A stretch of 24,618 nucleotides of DNA from Arthrobacter sp. PM3 (GTDB lineage Bacteria; Actinomycetota; Actinomycetes; Actinomycetales; Micrococcaceae): contig NZ_CP022314.1 in NCBI RefSeq assembly GCF_003352915.1, forward strand, positions 2,399,004 through 2,423,621, read 5' to 3'. Below the pieces are notes generated by a model. The model was not told the DNA's origin, searched no databases, and was given only the letters and a program-made list of their open reading frames with translations. Below are positions 1-6,187 of the stretch, one piece after another. Positions within the stretch are counted from its first letter, which is position 1. Every line of letters begins with the position of its first letter. Position numbers and translations under genes: made by a program.

Positions 1-20
1 GCGCAACAATTCTTCCGGCG

Positions 21-1070
21 GTGGTGCCGGTGGCGGGGCCGGCGGTGGTGGCCCATGGGGCGGGGGATCTGCGGATCGAACAGGTCCCGGTGCCGGTCCC
101 GGGCCCGGACGAGGCGGTGGTGGAGGTCGCGTTCGGCGGGATCTGCGGGTCGGACCTGCATTACTGGCTGCACGGGGCGGCGGGGGAGTCGGTGCTGAAG
201 GCGCCGATGGTGCTCGGGCATGAGATTGTCGGGACCGTGGTGCGGGCCGCGGCGGACGGGACCGGCCCGGGCGCCGGCGCCCCGGTCGCGGTGCACCCGG
301 CCACCCCCGGCCACGGGCCGGGGCGGTTCCCGGCGGACCGGCCGAACCTGTCCCCGGGCTGTACGTATCTGGGGTCCGCGGCCCGGTTCCCGCACACGGA
401 CGGGGCGTTCAGCCGGTACGCGGTGCTCCCTGCCCGGATGCTCCGGGCCCTGCCCGCCGGGCTGGAGCTGCGGACCGCGGCTTTGGCCGAGCCGGCGGCC
501 GTGGCCTGGCACGCGGTCGGCCGGGCCGGGGACGTGGCCGGGAAGACGGCGCTGGTGATCGGGTCCGGGCCGATCGGGGCGCTGGCCGTGGCCGTGCTGA
601 AACGGGCCGGCGCGGCCCGGATCGTGGCGGTGGACATGCACGAGAAGCCGCTGGAGATCGCCCGGGCCGTGGGCGCGGACGATCTCCTGCACGGGACGGA
701 CACCGCGGCGATCGAGGCGGTCGAGGCCGACGTCGTGATCGAGTCCTCCGGCAGCCACCACGGCCTGGCCTCGGCCATCCGGGGGGCGGCCCGCGGCGGG
801 AAGGTCGTCATGGTCGGGCTGCTGCCCACCGGCCCGCAGCCGGTCCTGATCTCCCTGGCCATCACCCGGGAACTGGAACTGATCGGCTCGTTCCGGTTCA
901 ACAACGAAATCGATCACGTCATCACCGCCCTCGCCGACGGCACCCTCGCCGCGGACCCCGTCATCACCCACACCTACCGGCTCGAGGACGGCCTGGCGGC
1001 CTTCGCCACCGCCCGCGACGCCGCCACCTCCGGAAAAGTCCTCCTCGACTTCCGGCCCAAGCCGGAGTGA
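21..1070 (+). CDS. L-idonate 5-dehydrogenase-like zinc-type alcohol dehydrogenase (MDR family)
   Basis: Medium-chain dehydrogenase of 349 aa that probably oxidises a sugar acid or polyol with NAD(P). The catalytic-zinc lobe is intact: GGICGSDLHYW (Cys42), GHEIVG (His67-Glu68) and AEPAAVAWHA (Glu157). The Rossmann glycine motif GSGPIGALAV starts near residue 181. The segment AVHP...FPHTDGAFSRY matches what I recall of E. coli IdnD. Where IdnD-type enzymes carry the four-cysteine structural-zinc loop (residues about 95-115), this protein has only Cys114, so the second zinc site looks lost. The first in-frame start is GTG, but the frame stays open to the window edge, so the true start could lie upstream. 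It has no visible link to inositol degradation beyond sugar-acid metabolism. A threonine/sorbitol-type MDR enzyme is an alternative. Confidence 0.82.
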   Translation: MVPVAGPAVVAHGAGDLRIEQVPVPVPGPDEAVVEVAFGGICGSDLHYWLHGAAGESVLKAPMVLGHEIVGTVVRAAADGTGPGAGAPVAVHPATPGHGPGRFPADRPNLSPGCTYLGSAARFPHTDGAFSRYAVLPARMLRALPAGLELRTAALAEPAAVAWHAVGRAGDVAGKTALVIGSGPIGALAVAVLKRAGAARIVAVDMHEKPLEIARAVGADDLLHGTDTAAIEAVEADVVIESSGSHHGLASAIRGAARGGKVVMVGLLPTGPQPVLISLAITRELELIGSFRFNNEIDHVITALADGTLAADPVITHTYRLEDGLAAFATARDAATSGKVLLDFRPKPE

Positions 1071-1103
1071 AAAACGGGACCGGGACCCCGCACCTCCGGG
1101 ACC

Positions 1104-1138
1104 GAAGGCGAGTGAACAGAAGGCGAGTGAACAGAAGA
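1104..1138 (+). repeat. 15-bp tandem repeat in the leader of the small ORF
   Basis: Two perfect copies of GAAGGCGAGTGAACA (1104-1118, 1119-1133) are followed by a 5-base partial third copy. Each unit holds an SD-like GAAGG three bases before a GTG-AAC, echoing the real start at 1152 (GTG AAC). The GTG at 1112 would open a 12-codon reading frame ending in TGA at 1148-1150, rich in AGA/AGG/CGA arginine codons. Confidence 0.7.
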
Positions 1139-1151
1139 AAGGAACGGTGAA

Positions 1152-1385
1152 GTGAACCGCGCGCTGTGCCTGCCGAACAACAGGGAATGGACCGCGGAGG
1201 AGTTCAGCTCGCTGGCACCGCCCCGCAGGGACAGCCTCAAACGCCGGCTGGTCTGCCTGGACTGCGGCGCCAGGGCCATCTTCCAGTCAGCCGGCCGCCG
1301 GCGTCGTCCGGTCTTCCGGGCGTCCCACCGCAAGGACTGCGCCGTCGTGGCCCCGGCCTGGGGCGTCTTCCGGTTCCTGCAGTAA
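1152..1385 (+). CDS. Small putative zinc-finger protein of unknown function
   Basis: A 77-aa basic protein with a GTG start preceded by AGAAAGGA at good spacing. The only recognisable feature is a CxxCG pair (VCLDCGA, about residues 35-39) followed after a Gly-Arg-rich turn by HxxxC (HRKDC). This gives four plausible zinc ligands. The order C-x2-C-G, G-x-x-R-x-P-x-F, H-x3-C resembles the N-terminal zinc finger of CoiA-like competence proteins. That resemblance is from memory and is inference. There is no nuclease domain, signal peptide or membrane segment. The gene has its own terminator at 1399-1462, so it may be monocistronic. It could be a hypothetical actinobacterial protein or, less likely, non-coding. 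Confidence 0.55.
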   Translation: MNRALCLPNNREWTAEEFSSLAPPRRDSLKRRLVCLDCGARAIFQSAGRRRRPVFRASHRKDCAVVAPAWGVFRFLQ

Positions 1386-1398
1386 CAAACACCACCCC

Positions 1399-1462
1399 AA
1401 CGCGGGGTCACTCAGCGTCCCTTCCGCACCTGCGGATGGGCTTTGAGTGACCCCGCGTTTTT
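1399..1462 (+). terminator. Rho-independent terminator after the small ORF
   Basis: A 16-bp perfect inverted repeat (1399-1414 against 1444-1459) closes a 29-nt loop that contains a second small stem (TCCGC/GCGGA). A run of five Ts begins at the stem base (1458-1462). It separates the first two genes from the inositol locus. Confidence 0.9.
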
Positions 1463-1489
1463 CGTTTCCGGCGCCCTTCGCCTCGGGGC

Positions 1490-1519
1490 TTGTGACGAGT
1501 CACGCAACTTTGTTAGTAT
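1490..1519 (+). promoter_or_regulatory. Promoter of the tautomerase gene
   Basis: TTGTGA (1490-1495), an 18-bp spacer and TAGTAT (1514-1519) fit a housekeeping actinobacterial promoter. Transcription would start near 1526. The -35 lies in an inverted repeat GTGAC-GA-GTCAC (1492-1503). Confidence 0.6.
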
Positions 1520-1528
1520 GTCAGGACA
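1519..1528 (+). promoter_or_regulatory. Putative IolR operator (tautomerase)
   Basis: TGTCAGGACA, a GTC-N2-GAC palindrome abutting the -10 element and covering the expected start site, as a repressor site would. The same 10 bases occur at 16055-16064, before the ABC importer. It differs at one position from the C. glutamicum IolR consensus KGWCHTRACA as I recall it. Confidence 0.6.
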
Positions 1529-1552
1529 AACTAGCTAATGAAGGAGAATCGA

Positions 1553-1957
1553 GTGCCCCTCGTTCGAATCGACGTCAACCAGGGCCGCAGCCCGCAGCAG
1601 CTCCAGGACCTGAGTCGGGGGATCCATGACGCCATCCTGGCCGAATACGGGATTCCGGAGCGGGACTACTTCCATGTGCTGACCGAGCATCCGCGCGGCC
1701 AGATCGTCGCCCAGGATGCCGGCCTGGGCTTTGAGCGCACTCCGGATGTGGTCATGATCCAGATTTTCACCCAGGGCGGGCGCAGTCAGGCGGCCAAGCA
1801 GTCGCTCTTTGCCGCCATTGCCGACAAGCTGGCCGGGCTCGGGATTGCCGGCACTGACGTGTTCATCGGCTATGTCGAGAACACGGCGGGGGACTGGTCA
1901 TTCGGCTTTGGCCGGGCCCAGTATGTCACCGGCGAACTCAGCGTTCCCGCCAAATAA
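1553..1957 (+). CDS. Tautomerase-superfamily protein, malonate semialdehyde decarboxylase-like
   Basis: A 134-aa member of the tautomerase superfamily. The start is set at GTG 1553 because AAGGAG (1541-1546) lies six bases upstream. That start also places proline right after the initiator Met, giving the catalytic Pro1 of this family. The upstream ATG at 1538 would bury it. From memory, the protein aligns along its length with bacterial malonate semialdehyde decarboxylase: G-R-S near residue 10, IPERDYF with Asp37, DxGLGF, and ENTAGDWSFGFGRAQY near the C terminus. The arginine pair that helps decarboxylation in that enzyme (73/75) is Gln73/Gly75 here, with Arg76 next door, so the activity may differ. 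It has its own promoter with an IolR-like operator, so it is probably co-induced with inositol catabolism. Its substrate is unknown. Confidence 0.88.
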   Translation: MPLVRIDVNQGRSPQQLQDLSRGIHDAILAEYGIPERDYFHVLTEHPRGQIVAQDAGLGFERTPDVVMIQIFTQGGRSQAAKQSLFAAIADKLAGLGIAGTDVFIGYVENTAGDWSFGFGRAQYVTGELSVPAK

Positions 1958-1981
1958 TCCGCGCAAAAAGCTGCGCCGCGC

Positions 1982-2019
1982 GGTGTCCGGCATGCCTCCG
2001 AAAGAGGCATTGCGACACC
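1982..2019 (+). terminator. Stem-loop after the tautomerase gene
   Basis: GGTGTC (1982-1987) pairs with GACACC (2014-2019), enclosing ATGCCTC/GAGGCAT (1992-1998 with 2004-2010) around a CGAAA loop. It lies 24 bases after the stop codon. No T tract follows, so it is a weak or factor-assisted terminator, or an RNA 3'-end stabiliser. Confidence 0.5.
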
Positions 2020-2040
2020 CTCTGTGGCAAGTTGTAAATA

Positions 2041-2066
2041 TGTCAGTACAAACCTTTGACAGGACA
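2041..2066 (+). promoter_or_regulatory. Paired IolR-like operators and -35 of the iolC promoter
   Basis: TGTCAGTACA (2041-2050) and TGACAGGACA (2057-2066) lie exactly 16 bp apart, start to start. The second overlaps a perfect -35 hexamer TTGACA (2056-2061). The best-spaced -10 (CAAAGT, 2079-2084, 17-bp spacer) is weak. The leader to the iolC start is about 90 nt. Confidence 0.62.
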
Positions 2067-2179
2067 TTGAATCTAGGGCAAAGTAGTGGATGTGGTCCGG
2101 CTCACGCGGGCCCTCCAGGCACCGGAACTTCAGCTGTACAGAGGTACCAGAGTTCACACGAGAAAGGTCCACGATTACC

Positions 2180-3193
2180 GTGACCCATGAGCTGCTCACG
2201 ATCGGGCGCATCAGCGTTGATATCTACCCGAACGACATTGGTGTGGATCTGGAGGACGTGACGTCCTTCGGCAAATACCTCGGCGGATCCCCGTCCAACG
2301 TGGCCGTAGCGGCAGCCCGGCACGGCCACCGCACCGGCGTCATTACCCGGACCGGCGACGACGCCTTCGGCAAGTACCTGCACCGCGAACTGCACAAGTT
2401 CGGCGTGGATGATTCCTTCGTTGCTTCGGTCAAGGAGTACCCCACCGCCGTGACGTTCTGCGCGATCAAGCCCCCGCATGACTTCCCGCTGTATTTCTAC
2501 GGCCGTTTCCCCACCGCCCCGGATCTGCAAATCAAGGCCGATGAACTGGACCTGGACGCCATCCGGGACGCGGGCATCTTCTGGTCCACCGTGACCGGCC
2601 TGTGCCAGGAGCCCAGCCGGGAAGCGCACCTCAAAGCCCACGAAGCCAGGCCCCGCACCGGCCTGAAGCAGGGCCAGTACACCATCCTGGACCTGGACTA
2701 CCGCCCGATGTTCTGGTCCTCCGAGGAGGAGGCGCGCGAGCAGGTCGCCAAGATCCTGCCGCACGTCACGGTCGCGATCGGCAACGACCAGGAGTGCGCC
2801 GTCGCCGTCGGCCAGGGCACCCCGGACGAGCAGGCGGACCGCCTCCTGGCCGCCGGCGTCGAAATCGCCGTCGTCAAGCTTGGCCCTGAGGGTGTGATGG
2901 CCAAGACCCGCACCGAGCGCGTCGTCTCCGCCCCCGTTCCCGTCGAGACCGTCAACGGCCTGGGTGCCGGTGACTCCTTCGGCGGCGCCTTCTGCCACGG
3001 CCTGCTCTCCGGCTGGCCGCTGGCCGAAGTCCTCGACTTCGCCAATGCCGCAGGCGCCATCGTGGCGTCCAGGCTCTCCTGCGCAGACGCCATGCCGACG
3101 CCGGAGGAAGTCACCTCGCTGCTGGCTGAGCGTGGCCGCCTCGCCCCCGGCCAGTTCGCCACCCAGAACGCCCCGGAAGGAGCAGCACTATGA
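2180..3193 (+). CDS. iolC: 5-dehydro-2-deoxygluconokinase (IolC)
   Basis: PfkB-family sugar kinase of 337 aa that phosphorylates 2-deoxy-5-keto-D-gluconate at the 6-hydroxyl using ATP. The N-terminal signature KYLGGSPSNVAVAAARHG (glycine pair at 35-36) and the C-terminal anion-hole/catalytic motif NGLGAGDSFGGA (Asp265 as base) are both present. The opening LLTIGRISVDIYP is typical of IolC. The GTG start was chosen because homology begins there. AGAAAGG lies about 12 bases upstream, somewhat far, so initiation may be weak. The gene overlaps the next by ATGA (translational coupling). It is first in the run under the operator pair at 2041-2066. Length is normal for the family. Confidence 0.93.
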   Translation: MTHELLTIGRISVDIYPNDIGVDLEDVTSFGKYLGGSPSNVAVAAARHGHRTGVITRTGDDAFGKYLHRELHKFGVDDSFVASVKEYPTAVTFCAIKPPHDFPLYFYGRFPTAPDLQIKADELDLDAIRDAGIFWSTVTGLCQEPSREAHLKAHEARPRTGLKQGQYTILDLDYRPMFWSSEEEAREQVAKILPHVTVAIGNDQECAVAVGQGTPDEQADRLLAAGVEIAVVKLGPEGVMAKTRTERVVSAPVPVETVNGLGAGDSFGGAFCHGLLSGWPLAEVLDFANAAGAIVASRLSCADAMPTPEEVTSLLAERGRLAPGQFATQNAPEGAAL

Positions 3194-4152
3194 GTGTCCA
3201 CTCCACCGTCCCGACGCCGGCTCCGGCCGCCGCGGACGACGACCCCCGCCGCTACGAGCACCTGAGCACCATCCGGCTCGAGGACCCCGACGCGATCGCC
3301 CGCGCGGCCAAGGGCCGCCGCCGCCACCCCGGGCTGAAGTACGGTTCCCAGAATTTCATCGTGGCCGCCGACCATCCGGCCCGCGGGGCCCTCGCCGTCG
3401 GGTCCGATCCGGTGGCGATGGCGGACCGCCGCCAACTGCTGGACCGGCTCCGGATCGCGCTGGCCAACCCCCTCGTCGACGGTGTCCTGGCCTCGCCGGA
3501 CATCATGGATGACCTGCTGCTGCTCGGCGCGCTGGAGGGCAAGCTGCTGTTCGGGTCAATGAACCGCGGCGGCCTGGCCGGCCTGGTCAACGAGTTCGAT
3601 GACCGCTTCACCGGGCACACCGCAGCGGCACTCGAGGCCCTCGGCGCCGACGGCGGCAAGATGCTGACCCGCATCTGCCTGGGCGATCCGGACACTGTGG
3701 CCACCATGGAAGCCACCGCCAAGGTCATCGATTCGCTGGCCGAGCGCAAGCTGATCGCCATGGTGGAGCCCTTCCTCTCCGTCCGCGACGCCAACGGCAA
3801 GGTCCGCAATGACCTCTCCACCGACGCCGTCATCAAGTCGGTCGCCATCGCCGAAGGCCTCGGCTCCACGAGCGCCTACACGTGGATGAAGCTGCCGGTC
3901 GTGGCCGACATGGAACGCGTCATGGCCGCCACCACCATGCCCACGGTCCTGCTCGGGGGAGACCCGGACAGCAGCCAGGACGAGGTCTTCGCCAGCTGGG
4001 GAGCGGCCCTGGCCCTGCCCGGTGTCCAGGGCCTCACGGTCGGCCGGACCCTGCTGTATCCGGCCGACGGCGACGTCGCCGGCGCCGTCGCCACGGCAGC
4101 CTCCCTCCTGAACCGCCCCGCCTCAGACCGCACCGCAGAAGTATCGGAGTAA
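3190..4152 (+). CDS. Class I aldolase of DhnA/LacD-like (beta/alpha)8 fold, probable 2-deoxy-5-keto-gluconate-6-phosphate aldolase
   Basis: A 320-aa TIM-barrel protein of the type often annotated Cgl0159-like or DeoC-like in actinobacterial inositol loci. Aldolase features include AADHPARGAL (Asp61), MVEPF (Glu193), YTWMKLPVV with Lys234 as the probable Schiff-base lysine, LLGGDP, and a phosphate-binding-type TVGRTLLYP near the C terminus. This is a metal-independent class I layout, not the class II aldolase fold of Bacillus IolJ. It sits between iolC and iolD and is coupled to iolC by ATGA. Context therefore suggests it splits the IolC product into malonate semialdehyde and dihydroxyacetone phosphate. 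The first ~25 residues are Pro/Ala-rich and probably disordered. The enzymatic role is inferred. Confidence 0.82.
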   Translation: MSVHSTVPTPAPAAADDDPRRYEHLSTIRLEDPDAIARAAKGRRRHPGLKYGSQNFIVAADHPARGALAVGSDPVAMADRRQLLDRLRIALANPLVDGVLASPDIMDDLLLLGALEGKLLFGSMNRGGLAGLVNEFDDRFTGHTAAALEALGADGGKMLTRICLGDPDTVATMEATAKVIDSLAERKLIAMVEPFLSVRDANGKVRNDLSTDAVIKSVAIAEGLGSTSAYTWMKLPVVADMERVMAATTMPTVLLGGDPDSSQDEVFASWGAALALPGVQGLTVGRTLLYPADGDVAGAVATAASLLNRPASDRTAEVSE

Positions 4153-4158
4153 ATACCC

Positions 4159-6108
4159 ATGGGATCTGTAACCCGTCGGATGACCGTGGCGCAGGCCGTG
4201 GTCGAGTTCCTGTCCAAGCAGTACACCGTTGACTCGATCAACGGGGTGGAGTTCCGGGAGCGCCTGATTCCGGGCACCTTCGGTATTTTCGGGCACGGCA
4301 ATGTGGCCGGTGTCGGGCAGGCGCTCAAGCAGTACCAGCAGCTGGATCCGCGGATCATGCCGTACTACCAGGGCCGCAACGAGCAGGCCCAGGCGCACCA
4401 GGCCGTCGGCTACGCCCGGCACACCCGCCGCCGGCAGACCTTCGCGATCAGCACCTCGATCGGACCGGGGTCCTCGAACCTGCTCACCGGTGCCGCCCTG
4501 GCGACGACCAACCGTCTGCCGGTGCTGCTGCTGCCCAGTGACACGTTCGCCACCCGCGCCGCGGACCCGGTGCTGCAGCAGCTCGAACAGCCCTACGCGT
4601 ACGACATCACGGTCAACGACGCGTTCCGCCCGCTGTCGAAGTTCTTCGACCGGGTCTCCCGCCCCGAGCAGCTGTTCTCCGCGTTTCACCACGGCCTGCG
4701 CGTCCTGACGGACCCGGCCGAGACCGGCGCGGTCACGATCTCCCTGCCCCAGGATGTCCAGGCCGAGGCCCTCGACGTGCCCGAGGAGTTCCTGGCCGAG
4801 CGCGAATGGCGGATCCGCCGCCCGGAGGCCGAGGATGAAGACGTCCGCCGCGCCGCGGCCGCGATCCGTGCCGCGAAGCGGCCCCTGATCATCGCCGGCG
4901 GCGGCGTCCTCTACGCCTACGCCAACGACGAGCTCGCGAAGTTCGCCGAACTGACCGGCATCCCGGTCGGCAACACCCAGGCCGGCGTCGGCGTCCTGCC
5001 CTGGGACCACAAGCACTCGCTCGGCGCGATCGGCTCCACCGGCACGACGGCGGCCAATGCCATCGCCGCCGAAGCGGACCTGATTATCGGGATCGGCACC
5101 CGGTACGAGGACTTCACCACCGCGTCCCGGACCGCCTTCCAGAACCCGGACGTGCGCTTCGTCAACATCAACGTCGCCCCGATCGACGCGTACAAGCACG
5201 GCACCACCATCCCGGTGGTGGCCGACGCCCGCAAGGCCCTGGTCAAGCTGAACCAGGCCCTCGGCGGCTACCGAGTCGGCGCGGACCTCGAACAGCAGGT
5301 CGCGAACGAGAAGCAGCGCTGGAACGCCACCGTGGACACGGCGTTCGATACCCGCAACACCCCGCTGCCGGCGCAGAACGAGATCATCGGCGCCACCAAC
5401 CGGGCCATGGACGCCCAGGATGTGGTGATCTGCGCGGCCGGCTCGCTGCCCGGTGACCTGCACAAGATGTGGCGCGTCCGTGACCCGTTCGGCTACCACG
5501 TCGAATACGCCTACTCCTGCATGGGCTACGAAATCCCCGGCGGGCTGGGCGTCAAACGTGCCGCGCTGGCCGAGGCCAAGGCCGGCGGCACGGACCGCGA
5601 CGTCGTCGTCATGGTCGGGGACGGCTCCTACCTGATGATGCACACCGAACTCGTCACCGCCGTCGCCGAGCGCATCAAGCTGATCGTCGTCCTGATCCAG
5701 AACCACGGCTACGCCTCCATCGGCTCGCTCTCCGAATCCCTGGGCTCGCAGCGCTTCGGCACCCAGTACCGGGCGCTGGACGAGGAGCACCACAGCTTCG
5801 ACGACGGCGAGAAGCTCCCGATCGACCTCGCCACCAACGCCGAATCCCTCGGCGTGAAGGTGATCCGGATCGAACCGGGCGAGAAAGTCATCGCCGAACT
5901 CGAACAGGCCATCCGCGACGCGAAAGCCGCCCCGGAAAACGGCGGCCCGATCGTCATCCATATCGAATCCGACCCGCTGCTGGATGCCCCGTCCTCCGAG
6001 TCCTGGTGGGACGTCCCGGTCTCCCAGGTCTCCGAGCTCGAATCCACCAAGCAGGCCTTCCAGACCTACGTCGACCACAAGTCACGCCAGCGCAAACTGC
6101 TCGGCTGA
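4159..6108 (+). CDS. iolD: 3D-(3,5/4)-trihydroxycyclohexane-1,2-dione acylhydrolase (IolD)
   Basis: Thiamine-diphosphate enzyme of 649 aa that hydrolytically opens the cyclic dione made by IolE, giving 5-deoxy-glucuronate. The N-terminal Pyr domain has the catalytic glutamate in YYQGRNEQAQAH (Glu75). The C-terminal PP domain has the ThDP/Mg motif GDGSYLMMHTE (487 onward), ending at QNHGY (Asn515), 28 residues later. The opening RRMTVAQAVVEFL and the WWDVPVS tail segment are typical of IolD. The ATG has GGAG about nine bases upstream. The gene follows the aldolase by six bases, in the same transcript. Length and motifs are complete. Confidence 0.96.
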   Translation: MGSVTRRMTVAQAVVEFLSKQYTVDSINGVEFRERLIPGTFGIFGHGNVAGVGQALKQYQQLDPRIMPYYQGRNEQAQAHQAVGYARHTRRRQTFAISTSIGPGSSNLLTGAALATTNRLPVLLLPSDTFATRAADPVLQQLEQPYAYDITVNDAFRPLSKFFDRVSRPEQLFSAFHHGLRVLTDPAETGAVTISLPQDVQAEALDVPEEFLAEREWRIRRPEAEDEDVRRAAAAIRAAKRPLIIAGGGVLYAYANDELAKFAELTGIPVGNTQAGVGVLPWDHKHSLGAIGSTGTTAANAIAAEADLIIGIGTRYEDFTTASRTAFQNPDVRFVNINVAPIDAYKHGTTIPVVADARKALVKLNQALGGYRVGADLEQQVANEKQRWNATVDTAFDTRNTPLPAQNEIIGATNRAMDAQDVVICAAGSLPGDLHKMWRVRDPFGYHVEYAYSCMGYEIPGGLGVKRAALAEAKAGGTDRDVVVMVGDGSYLMMHTELVTAVAERIKLIVVLIQNHGYASIGSLSESLGSQRFGTQYRALDEEHHSFDDGEKLPIDLATNAESLGVKVIRIEPGEKVIAELEQAIRDAKAAPENGGPIVIHIESDPLLDAPSSESWWDVPVSQVSELESTKQAFQTYVDHKSRQRKLLG

Positions 6109-6126
6109 GTCTCACTTCACCACGAA

Positions 6127-6170
6127 CAGTCACAGACAAAAAACAGTCACAGACAAAAACAGTCACAGAC
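6127..6170 (+). repeat. Triple tandem repeat CAGTCACAGAC in the mmsA leader
   Basis: Three perfect copies of an 11-base core (6127-6137, 6144-6154, 6160-6170), separated by A-rich spacers, at periods of 17 and 16. They lie between iolD and mmsA, directly before the SD AAGGAAG (6172-6178). The core contains GTC-N3-GAC, which recalls the GTC-N2-GAC of the IolR-like sites. Confidence 0.85.
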
Positions 6171-6187
6171 CAAGGAAGTCCATCACC

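Noticed and set aside
1538..1552. ATG 1538 as the tautomerase start
   Set aside because: It lies before the SD AAGGAG and would place five residues ahead of the catalytic N-terminal proline.
4123..6078. A 651-codon open frame on the - strand opposite iolD
   Set aside because: Same mirror-frame composition and no domain. iolD has full ThDP motifs on the other strand.
6127..6170. CRISPR-like array
   Set aside because: The repeats are 11 bases with 5-6 base A-rich spacers and no cas genes, far from CRISPR dimensions.
5984..6187. N-terminal extension of mmsA through the leader repeats
   Set aside because: The extension overlaps the end of iolD and encodes a repeat-derived peptide. Homology begins at ATG 6188, which has a proper SD.
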